The notes below the pieces were generated by a model. The model was not told the DNA's origin. It was given only the letters and a program-made list of their open reading frames with translations, and ran no database searches. Positions 38,051-64,000 of a DNA stretch of 64,000 nt are shown one piece after another (the first letter of the stretch is position 1; every line of letters starts with the position of its first letter). Location: positions 18,805,231-18,869,230 of the forward strand of contig JASFXZ010000014.1 of NCBI GenBank assembly GCA_032209605.1, read 5' to 3'. The position numbers were made by a program, and so were the translations under genes. The stretch comes from Mactromeris polynyma. Taxonomy: Eukaryota > Mollusca > Bivalvia > Venerida > Mactridae.

Positions 38051-38215
38051 TGCTGAGTGAACTGCCCTTGATTCAGTAATAATTGCCTTAATTGTTACAG
38101 ATGCTGAGTTAACTGCCCTTGATTCAGTAATAATTGCCTTAATTGTTACAGATGCTGAGTTAACTGCCCTTGATTCAGTAATAATTGCCTTAATTGTTAC
38201 AGATGCCGAGTTCAT
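38051..38215 (+). repeat. 51-bp tandem repeat, 3 copies
   Basis: Unit ctgagttaactgcccttgat, then tcagtaataattgccttaat and tgttacagatg. Produces a repetitive minus-strand ORF that is not a gene. Confidence 0.95.
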
Positions 38216-38237
38216 ATTTTATTCAGTATGATATGCA

Positions 38238-38395
38238 TAAGTTAAGTATCTGTGACATTGACCTGTGCATAAGTTTAAGTATCTATGACCTTAACCTGTG
38301 CATAAGTTTAAGTATCTATGACCTTGACCTGTGCATATGTTGAGTATCTGTGTCCTTGACCTGTGCATATGTTGAGTCTCTGTGACATTGACCTA
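38238..38395 (+). repeat. ~32-bp tandem repeat, 5 degenerate copies
   Basis: Unit like ttgacctgtgcataagttta plus agtatctatgacc; later copies read catatgttgagt. Confidence 0.9.
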
Positions 38396-38999
38396 GTTTA
38401 TTAGACTGCTATTATCATGAAACTTGTCTATTAAATTTTAAACCAAGTTTGAATCTACTGGATAATGTTCGATAAAGTCTACTGTTTCTTTATGCTTGGT
38501 TATACAAGGTGACTCTAGTGAGACTAATAAATGACCATCTTGATCATGAGTATTTATTGAATATATTGTTTGGTATGTTTGAATTCTATTCATTTTTGGA
38601 TGATATTTAATATGATATCTAATAACTGATACCTTTGGAAAAGGCTCATACAGGCTTATAAAACATTCATGTTTGACATTTCAGTTACTCGCAGGTATAG
38701 ATAATTTTGATATTGGCAGAGGTAATTTAATTACATCCATAGGGGACAGCAGTTGGGACATGACTTTATTGTTAGTCTTAAAGTAGAACTCAGATGTTTC
38801 CACTATCATGATATTATAGAGCTAGCTGTTATGTTGTACAACACTGTAGTATATAGAGCAGTTGTAGTTACAGAGATATGGTAGTTGAAGGTCTGGTCTT
38901 GTATATACATGTGTATTTGCAAAATTATTAATAAATGAGTGTACTGGTAGTTTAATATTTCATGGATCATGAAACAAGTTCTTACAACTTCAACTAATC

Positions 39000-39145
39000 A
39001 CTCTTGATGGCCTCTTCCTGGGTCCTGAGTCACTAACCAGTTTGGGCACTTAATCAGGGATTGTGATGTCGGTGATCAAACCATGCTCAAAGTGGGGCTG
39101 GAGCTCACAACATTCCATCAGGAGTCAGAACCCTACCCCTCGTCC
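39000..39145 (-). repeat. tRNA-derived SINE, minus strand
   Basis: The minus strand reads GTAGTGGACGAGGGGTAGGG ... TTGTGAGCTCCAGCCCCACT followed by GAGCATGGTTTGATCACCGA. Head and spacing are tRNA-like, but both box sequences are decayed. Confidence 0.5.
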
Positions 39146-39841
39146 ACTACGCCTTCAAAAATTTCTTCAGGATATGCAAAAATAATATATTTAGGGGAGC
39201 AAGTGTAGCGTTGTATATAAATTTTAAACATACTCTTAGTGCTTAACCTGGAGGTTGTGGGGGGAACTCGGAAAACTGTGGCCACATCCAGGAAGTTAAG
39301 TCTCAAGAGTGAATCCGATGAGCATAATTCTTCCATCACAATCAAGCTAACATAAATTGGTATACCATATATAATAATTGTGTGCAAACATATACATTTT
39401 CCTAGCCGTGGAATTGAGATGGCAGCAATATAACATTTTAATACTTGATGAATGATCTTGGTTGTGTAGGTGAATTTATGAATTATGTGTTGCCTTGCCA
39501 ACAGATGGCTTTTTTTACTTATTAATATTTTTCTGAACTTTATACAGGGATTATAATATATCAGGATGTGATGTTATTCCATTAGATTTCTGACAGGTTT
39601 ATGTATCGGGCATTCTGATGTACATGCAAGCAGGATATAATGTGAATAATAATGTTGATTAAACTATTAATGTGTTTGACAACATTTGTGAAGTTCTATA
39701 GAATAGTTTGATGTATTGTAACAAAGTGTTAAAATGTATGCAAAATATAAGGAGAGAATTAATTCTGCCCAGAAGGAAAGGTAAGATGATCTATTCTACC
39801 AGCTTCAGTTGGTTGGTCTGTGTGCAAGCTAATGGGTATTT

Positions 39842-40818
39842 CCCCTGCGAAAATTACCATTGCTGACCATGGTTAACCCCAGGTTAACCATGGTTTTAAC
39901 AAATACAACAATTGGCACTTAAAGGCTGACCATGGTTGGCACCACAGTCAACCATGGTCTACCTACCATGGTCAACACAACCATGGTTGGAAATGGTTAA
40001 CCATGGTTGTCACATTTAATTTACAGCAGTTGCAAGTTATAATATTCTAGGCAATCTTTCACTGTATATTTTTTAATGGTGCTTTTATTGGAAACAAATA
40101 AAAAAGTATGTATTTTTTTATAAAGGAAGGTAATTACTAAACTACTTAAAATGTTAGTTTAAGTCTTGGAAGTGACATAATTTGGTAACAATGTAAATTT
40201 TCTTATGTTTTACGACTACAATGAACTTCATTTGCCATAAATAGATCATACTTTTGAAAGAAATAAGCAAAATTGCAAATTCAAGTTTTATCATGCGTAT
40301 GCAAAATTTAAGTAGTATTCTGTTCAAAATTAAATTTTGCAAAAACCAGATGGTAAATGTCTCTGAAAATTGAGTGTAAGTAGAAAATGCTTTGATGAAC
40401 TTATAACCTGTACACATAATTTTGTCTTGAATGCATTCATTTTATTAGAATAATTATTACTTATGTATATAAAACAGTTTTTTATTAGTGAATGATTAAC
40501 ACTGACCATTAATTCAACCAAGGTCAACCATGGGCACAGTGGTTATGACCATAGCCAACCAAATTCAACCATGGGCACAGTGGTTATGACCATAGCCAAC
40601 CAAATTCAACCATGGGCACAGTGGTTATGACCATAGCCAACAATTTCCATAATGTTTGTAACCATGGTCAGATGACAGTCAACCATGGTCAGTCTATTTC
40701 AAGACTGACCATGGTTAAACATGGTTTACCATGATTCACAGTTTAACCATGGTTAACCATAGTCAAACCAGGCTTGTTCATGGTTAACCATGGTCAGCAA
40801 CGGTAATTTTCGCAGGGG
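39842..40818 (+). mobile_element. Element 2: palindrome-armed element, CCATGG/GGTTAACC arms
   Basis: Terminal inverted repeats of 31 bp with one mismatch, beginning CCCCTGCGAAAATTACC at both ends. Arms at 39860-40015 and 40510-40805 are built from overlapping CCATGG and GGTTAACC palindromes (about 15 CCATGG by eye). The right arm includes three tandem units of about 45 bp (40513-40640). The central core, 40022-40323, aligns along its whole length with the core of element 1 in the same orientation. Flanks read ...tt/element/tt..., at best a 2-bp duplication. No coding capacity seen. Confidence 0.8.
40022..40323 (+). repeat. Core of element 2, homologous to 2616-2926
   Basis: Collinear with the element 1 core (about 300 bp) including ttgaaagaaataa, aaaattgcaaattc and tatcatgcgta. 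It has no palindromic words and no open frame of note, so it may be a remnant of a longer autonomous element or of a UTR. Confidence 0.85.
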
Positions 40819-41254
40819 TTGTAACCTCTCAGCTAATTTTGTAAAATGTATATACTACATGTAGTAATATATACTGGTCAAAAGTGCTAACCCACCAGTG
40901 CTACATTTATATCACATAGTTTCTAAAAAGCTTCTGGGTAAATCTTTTAATTTCGATTGCAGTGTCCCCACAAGTGTTATGATCCAGATGAATTGGACCA
41001 TCAAAAATATTGATGTAAACCTATCATAATTGTAACGATCATCGTCTCAGATCGCTTTGAGAGAATGTTACAGTTCTGAAAAACAAAACAGTGGGTTATA
41101 GCTCTTATATTTGACTGGTATATAATTGTCTGGCATCAGTTACCATATTTGGTCTTCTTTCACTGTATCAGATATTGTATACAATGGACTTGCCCTTCTC
41201 AATAAACATTGATATACTAACATGATCAAGTAAACTAGAGAGGAAAAGTGTAAG

Positions 41255-41350
41255 CCTGATTAGGGATTTAAACCAGTAACCCTCTCAGTCCTTACTGTGT
41301 GTACAAACTGGGGTGACCTAGCACTAATGTCTTGCCCCTCACACACGATC
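41255..41350 (-). repeat. tRNA-derived SINE head, minus strand
   Basis: The minus strand has GGTTACTGGTTTAAATCCCT (B-box-like) downstream of 'GTGCTAGGTCACCCCAG'. Not an intact tRNA. Confidence 0.4.
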
Positions 41351-41734
41351 ACTTAAATAGTATAATAACTTGCACAATACAAGTGTGATTTTGTATTAAA
41401 GAAATACCATGGTCATCAATTTTTGTTCTGATATTTCTATGACAGCACTGTATGTGTCTTTAAGTGTAGCAAACTCTCTTGGCATGCTCGGTCACTGCCA
41501 TTAAGTGGTTGTAAAAGTCGCCTTTTCAAAGGAATTCATTCAAGTACTAGCTAATTTTCAACATGTCAAACTTAATATGTTATGAAAATATTGTTAAAAC
41601 ACCAATCAAATATCATTGTGAGGGCTATATTGTGTCTAATGCTCTACCCACATGTGTATGAAGACTTTATTAAATCTTCATAAATCTTTTTACATTTTAA
41701 AAAAAGTCACTTGAGACGATTGTTAGACTTAATT

Positions 41735-41970
41735 AAACAAGAAATATCTTGAAAAAAAGATGGTTGTGCAATTAACATAAAAAAATGCTATTGTTACTAT
41801 TGCTGGTCACTCCAGGTCCAAAATGGATTTCGGTAAGGTAACGTACCCTTTATCGAAAGGTTAACCAAAATTGCCTTGGTAGTTAACATAAGATTTGATT
41901 GGTTTACACAATGCTGTTATGCAAATAGCAAATCCAATTGTTAGTACGGCTGTGCCAAAACAAACATAAT
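41735..41970 (-). repeat. Family R, copy D
   Basis: Reverse orientation: 'aagaaatatcttgaaaaaaagatggttgtgc ... attgctggtcactccag ... acggctgtgcc'. Also shares the far end (ttttcaagatatttcttg) with copy A, which sets that boundary. Confidence 0.8.
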
Positions 41971-42114
41971 GTTGAGTACTATGATATTGTTGAAAACATG
42001 GTGCCTACATGAGGCTGTCTTTCCATCGCCATCCTAAGCCAAAACTGAAACATTATAAATTTATTCTTTGTATTTATATATACACTAATACGGGCTGGAA
42101 GACATTGTGGACAC

Positions 42115-42255
42115 TGATTTCATCATGTTTCAAGACTCTGATCAGTATAGCAGGAATAAAGCACCTATACAATACCTCTGATCAGTATAGCAGGAATCAA
42201 GCACCTATACAATACCTCTGATCAGTATAGCAGGAATCAAGCACCTATACAATAT
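42115..42255 (+). repeat. 40-bp tandem repeat, 3+ copies
   Basis: Unit ctgatcagtatagcaggaat followed by caagcacctatacaatacct. Confidence 0.93.
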
Positions 42256-42570
42256 TGCAACATAATCAACTTTATTTATCAATGTTTATACTAGCGCTCT
42301 GCCCTTTTAAAAAAATTGAAGTTTCTTCAACTCTAATTACAGGATACAAGAAGCTTTATTTATAGTCAGTTTAAAAAACAATCGACATAAGCTTCTACAG
42401 TTATTTACCAAATTAACTTGCTCACTACCGACCCTTAGCTTAATTAGTATAGCTGATATTGATGCCTTCAATGCGTAATGCATATTGATAGTGTTATGTG
42501 TGCCTTTAAAATTAATTAATCACATTTTACCAATCATAAAAGCTGTGAAGCACTAGCATGTCATGAATAA

Positions 42571-42653
42571 ATCGAGGGTTCAGTGCAAGACTATTGCAAC
42601 TTCTATATAAATACATAGGAGTTAAGATAGTCTTGCGTAGAACCCTCTCTCGA
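42571..42653. mobile_element. Foldback hairpin family H, copy 2
   Basis: 'atcgagggttcagtgcaagactattgc' pairs with 'gatagtcttgcgtagaaccct'; loop 'atataaatacataggag'. Confidence 0.8.
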
Positions 42654-42659
42654 AATACA

Positions 42660-43275
42660 ATGTGCATTAATCAGTAATTAGTCGTACAGTATATCTGTCA
42701 CGTTTCCTTGTAGATTGGCGTTCTTATTCAATATAGATATATCATATAAATTGGCATTAATATATTGTTCCATTATTTGTTTCCCTGTGTGATTATTTTC
42801 TGAACTGAACTGTTATCTAACTGCAGTTCAACGAACTATTATTGTTCTATATTAACTATATGCGAACAAAAAGAAGGTGTATTGTACCTAAGGCACATTA
42901 TGAGCATGAATAATTCATTCTTGTCTCCATGTACTGCTATTAAATTTACGGCTTGGCTGAGGGAAAAAATTAGGACAAATAATCAAATGAAACACTACTG
43001 GTGAAAGCTGTGAGAGACATTGTGATAGTCAGGAAAGGTTTGCCAACAATGTATTGTAATCAAAATGATAAATACAATTGAAAAGCAATGAGCAGTGTTT
43101 GAATTTAGAAATAGTATGGACAATTAGTGTCTCAGCCATCTTGTCCAACTTGTGTTTGAGATATAAAGTATACATTGATATACATAATATTGAGGTGCAA
43201 TTTATTGTTACAAAAATAACTGTATCAAGTGTACCAAAACTGACTTATAGTTCACTCCGCCTCTTCCCGTGTCTT
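42660..43275. other. Intergenic stretch without recognised features
   Basis: Nothing assignable between the foldback copy and the hAT target site. Confidence 0.5.
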
Positions 43276-43287
43276 ACATCCAATGAG

Positions 43288-44032
43288 TAGAGCTGTAACG
43301 ATACACTTCTTCTGCGATACGATACGTATCGCGATACCAAGGTACGATACGATATTTTTCGATACGATACGATACAGTAAATGTATTTTGAAAACAAAAG
43401 AACATAAAAACATTTGAATTTGTAAGAAACCCTAAGTTTTCAACCACAGAGTATGGTCTTATATCAAATGCAATGAAATAACCAATTGCAGTTTTCAAGG
43501 CTTTAGACTTTGGATGTGTTGGACTTAACACAGGATGGCGAAAACTTTCACTTATTTTAGGTTGTCCATCACAGTTTCGCTTCGTAAGAATACGTACCGC
43601 TCTCTCTACTGGACGTTTTTCTTTATACGAAATCGAATGATGTTGTTTTAAGTGCGATGCCATGTTTGATGTGTTACCGGCTTTATAACTTACATCTGCG
43701 TAGCAAATTCTTGCAGGTCATCTGCATAACACTTTCTTGGCCATATTGAAAGCCATAATGTTGCCACACAGGCGATTTAAACTTCGATGGTGGGTTTTTT
43801 AACTTAATGTGCGTCTCGAACGCGTCTGACTCAGCCATTTTTGTTGTGTTCACCGACTGCATTTTAAAAGAGACGTTTTGATTGGCTTATTTAGTCTCAT
43901 TCAGCCAATCGATGTTTCGCTTTGAAAATGTATGAGTTATACTTAAATACCGTACCGAACCGTACTTTGCTTCCGTCGTATCGTTAACCGAACCGAGGAT
44001 ATTGTGGACCGCGATTAATCGTTACAGCTCTA
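43288..44032 (-). mobile_element. hAT (ZBED-type) deletion derivative with 8-bp target duplication
   Basis: Exact 8-bp duplication CCAATGAG at 43280-43287 and 44033-44040, with inverted ends TAGAGCTGTAACGAT/ATCGTTACAGCTCTA. The subterminal regions are rich in cgatacgatacg on the left and gtatcgtt on the right. The interior keeps a decayed transposase start on the minus strand. About 745 bp, presumably non-autonomous. Confidence 0.88.
43430..43735 (-). pseudogene. Decayed BED-finger/hAT transposase fragment
   Basis: Read from 43735 downward: KKVLCR, an in-frame stop, PARICYADVSYKAGNTSNMA and SHLKQHH (BED zinc finger, Cys...Cys...His...His), then a linker and ALKTAIGYFIAFDIRPYSVV and ENLGF, the conserved 'I-x-x-F-I-A-x-D-x-R-P-Y-S-V-V-E-N' segment of ZBED/hAT transposases. 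The catalytic and dimerisation regions are absent. The stop and the truncation mean no functional transposase. Confidence 0.85.
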
Positions 44033-44084
44033 CCAATGAGCATCCAGAATGTTTCAAATTTTTGGCCAACTTATCCATTTATTA

Positions 44085-44466
44085 GGCCTCGCCAAATTGG
44101 AATTTTGTTAAGCGCCAACCTAAGTTCGCGAAATCTAGCTACCTATTCAAACAAAAACAAATATCTGCAGATAATAAGCGATGCATAATTTTAGATATTT
44201 TAATGAAAGAAACATCATAAAAACAGAACAAAATGGTTTGTTTCAAAACTAGATCTATATATGATTCGGTTTGATTGCGGTACTGATAAAATGTTAAAGA
44301 ATAATCACATCGTTGTCGGATCTCAACTAAAATTGCCGTTGTCGAATCATGAGCATCGAAAATATTAGAATTTTTAGCTTAGAAAAAATGTTGTTGTTTT
44401 TTGGCACGAAGAGCGCAAAACCCAGGCGCACGCGGACGCTTAACAAAATTCCCATTTGGCATGGCC
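44085..44466. mobile_element. PIF/Harbinger-like MITE (copy 2), TTA target duplication
   Basis: Terminal inverted repeats with TTGGAATTTTGTTAAGCG on the left and its near inverse at the right, flanked by TTA. Same family and orientation as 5490-5831, with a somewhat different middle. It starts 52 bp after the right end of a hAT element. Confidence 0.8.
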
Positions 44467-44469
44467 TTA

Positions 44470-46160
44470 TGGCATTTCGCACAATATCTATTAAGTGATT
44501 TCATTAAGTAAATCTGGTAAGTGATCAATAAATATTTATAAATAAAACAAGTATACATAAGTCCTGATGGCCAAGTGTATCACAATGGATTGCATCATCA
44601 AAGCATGTCAACATACGTGTGTGCAATTGTATTATTATGCTGAAGAAAACACTAATTGACCTTGGTTGATATAATCCTCTCATTCAAAATACTATATGCT
44701 TTCATAGACATGTAATAGATTGCTTAAATCAAATTGTCAAGCAAAAGGTCAATCACCTATTGTTGCTGTGTAGTGCAAATTGCTTTCAACTGCATTCCTA
44801 GCATTGAAATTTGGCCTCTTTTAAGTAATTGGTCAATTGAATTTTTTATATTTTGTTATTGTATAATATGATTTTATTGACCGCGAACGTATGAATATAT
44901 TCCCTGGACAATAACATTTGAAATGTTCGTGTATGTCCGTAAGCTTGTGGGAGAAAAGCCGCAGCTCTGTTTTGATATAAAAGTAATCCAAACAGCAGTT
45001 ATAGCTTTACACAGTGACTCAAGAACATTCCTTACCTAAATTGACATGGATCGGTCCTGAAAGTTCATACACTTGTTCCCCGTCAATCAAACAGCACTAT
45101 AATACCCAGTGTGAAATCATACTACTTTATGGTGTAAGATTACATTGTCCATGTAGATGCCTAGAAATGAGGCTATGTAGGCCTCAAAGGCTTACTTTCA
45201 AAATAATCAATATTCTTTGTAGGTTAAGATCATCATTGATTAATAATTAGTAGTAAACCATATAATAAAAATTAATCAATGCTCCGAGAATGTTTGTGCC
45301 TATGATTTTCAACTTCGCATGTTTAATCCTAATACATTCAACAAAGGAAAGATTACAATTTATATATAGATAATTAATTAGTCTTGAGTTATGATCTGAC
45401 ATCCATTGTAAAGCAATCTTTCTTTGCTATGTTCAAACCATTCCACAAGTTGTAACATGGGGGCACCTGTGTGTCATATAGAAACATTACCTGCTTGAAA
45501 TAAAACTGTTTTACTTCATGCTTTACCCATACCACAATCTTTTGAAATCTACAAATCACTAATCTTGATTGTACAAAAGTATAATAAACAACCTTAATAT
45601 AATATTGTTAGTGCACACATAGATACACTTTTATAAATGTTACAGTCAATCATGGCAATAGACTAGACCACCGGTTTGGGACTCCTTAATATTTTCTTGT
45701 CATTTTGACCCTTTTCATGGTGTAGATCTAAGCAATTACATGCACAAACAGTACATGCTTAGAATTGTTGTCCAAGCTCTATTTTAGTTCAAATAAGGAA
45801 TAAATTTAAGTGTAAAGTGGTCTCCTTTTTTCTAGTATATCAGTCAGATATTTTAGTCAATATCTTATGATACAAATTTTTTATACATTATCCGGACCAC
45901 ATTTATTCGACAACCTTCTATCTAAATACTTGGTATCATTTGAAATAAATATCAGGTCTCGATGTATCTGCTTTATATGCACATCGAATTGAAATGGGCT
46001 ATTCGAAACTATATATAATGCATTATTTGAAATAAAATTTGGGCCCGATGAATTCAAATGAACAAGGTCCCAATGGATAAAATTTGTGCTGGTCTGAGAT
46101 TGGAGGACATTTTATGTGTGATTCATATGCATTTTATCTCTTCATTTCCTGTATATTTTC
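44470..46160. other. Region upstream of CaMKK exon a; no exon recognised
   Basis: This would hold an upstream intron or promoter. No further CaMKK coding exon could be recognised, and no convincing TATA/initiator combination was identified. Confidence 0.45.
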
Positions 46161-46199
46161 AGAAATAGCCATTTCCATCAAAGTCAGGATACAGACGAC

Positions 46200-63083
<16,884 letters not shown>

Positions 63084-63185
63084 TGACGTGACTGTGCACT
63101 TTGTATGTGGCATTTCCTGCTCAGCGCCTTCATTCATTTCTATCAATGTTGTGTAAAACTATACCAGTCAGACGGTTTAAACAAG

Positions 63186-63379
63186 TACAGTCAAACCTGT
63201 CTGTAAAGACCACCTATGGGGAACAGCAAAATGTGGTCTTTGTTTACAGGTGGTCTCTATTAACAGATTAAATATCATTGAAAATGGTCTGATGGGAGAT
63301 AAAATTGGTGGTCTTTGCAGACAGGTGTTGCAATAGTGGTCTTTATTCGCAGGTGGTCTTTAACACAGGTTTGACTGTA
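63186..63379. mobile_element. Related mariner-like MITE (variant family)
   Basis: tacagtcaaacctgtctg ... cacaggtttgactgta with TA ends and internal 'aaagaccacct'/'aggtggtctt' inversions. The same terminal style as the four copies above but a different consensus. Lies in the last visible CaMKK intron. Confidence 0.75.
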
Positions 63380-64000
63380 CATGAGTTTGTTTTGTTTTTG
63401 TTTTTTTAGTGCTATATAAATTATAAATAATAATAATAACATTGTGACAGAGTCATCTGGTATGATGAACATAATTTTGTTTACATCAACTGTTTCGATT
63501 GTTTTGAAAAATAAATGTTGAAGCTTACTAGAGTTAAAATCCACAAAATATATATCCAGTAGCTTTTTAGGAACCATGTGAATAGTACTGGTGGGTTAGC
63601 ATTTTTTATCAGCATATGTCAGTGTTTTTATTTGTATTTCTGTGGCAAAACAAAATGTTTAAAAAATGTGAATGACATAAATAAAGCTTTTGTAATGAAG
63701 ATGTGTCATGCATTGCATCATTTAGGATTGAACATTTTGTTGGCAAGATTATAATTCTTACAAAATCTTCTGCTCTTCAAACAGAAAAATGCAATACATA
63801 TAAATAGAATCTATTTCCTGGTTCATTTAGTACTATAAATCACAATTAGCCTCCAAGACATTTTCGGACAAAGTGCTTAGTTTGTAACATCAAAACTTCA
63901 ATAATACAGGTTTTGTCATGGCACCAGCCACACCACTTGTGTTAAATATCTTTACTTGAACAATCATTATTATTCATATCTGTGTTTTTATTTATTTTTC

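Noticed and set aside
37970..38215. 81-codon minus ORF with repeated NSASVTIKAIITESRAV
   Set aside because: Produced by the 51-bp tandem repeat (17 codons per unit).
39133..39501. 122-codon minus ORF
   Set aside because: Its C-terminal part overlaps a minus-strand tRNA-derived SINE and the rest has no recognisable domain.
43300..43380. cgatacg-rich block as another palindrome-armed element of the BEN type
   Set aside because: It lies within a hAT element with its own 8-bp duplication and distinct ends, so it is subterminal hAT sequence.

Overview
The window is AT-rich, intron-bearing animal DNA, most likely from a bivalve mollusc. The host-gene evidence is the 5' two thirds of a calcium/calmodulin-dependent protein kinase kinase (CaMKK) gene on the + strand. 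The bivalve call rests on repeat families familiar from bivalve genomes: long repeats opening with 'agctcacctgagc' and closing with 'ggtgagcgata..gggcc..cctcttgttt', and several tRNA-headed SINEs. No species can be named from the sequence alone.

Layout. 1-46 kb is intergenic and dominated by mobile elements and tandem repeats, with no recognisable host gene. 46.16-63.0 kb carries nine CaMKK exons: a long Ser/Thr-rich N-terminal exon, then kinase-domain exons through the DFG, APE and DVWAMG motifs. All junctions are phase-consistent. One exon is only 22 nt long, and the last visible intron appears to use a GC donor. The gene runs off the right end before the C-terminal lobe is complete. Its introns are full of minisatellites.

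The most interesting content is a set of three transposon-like elements that share one architecture: short terminal inverted repeats (TIRs) of the form CC....(C/T)GAAA, and arms packed with many copies of one short palindromic word. The word differs in each element. Element 1 (2045-3496) uses TTCATGAA. Element 2 (39842-40818) uses CCATGG and GGTTAACC. Element 3 (13678-16941) uses TCTGTACAGA. Elements 1 and 2 share a clearly homologous core of about 300 bp although their arms use different words. Element 3 carries, between its arms, a three-exon gene for a predicted BEN-domain protein of about 148 residues. Known BEN proteins bind short palindromes (CCAATTGG for Insensitive, TCTCGCGAGA for BANP). 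This suggests a family in which a self-encoded BEN protein recognises the arm palindromes and in which word and reader diverge together. The architecture is seen in the sequence; the recognition model is inference.

Other notable items are a satellite of about 2.4 kb (unit 29 bp) whose every unit carries a tRNA A-box-like sequence; four dispersed 80-90 bp near-perfect hairpins; two short hAT derivatives with exact 8-bp target duplications and BED-finger remnants; a 120-bp foldback with a 7-bp duplication; a PIF/Harbinger-like MITE pair with TTA duplications; mariner-like palindromic MITEs; and an unclassified dispersed family with five copies.
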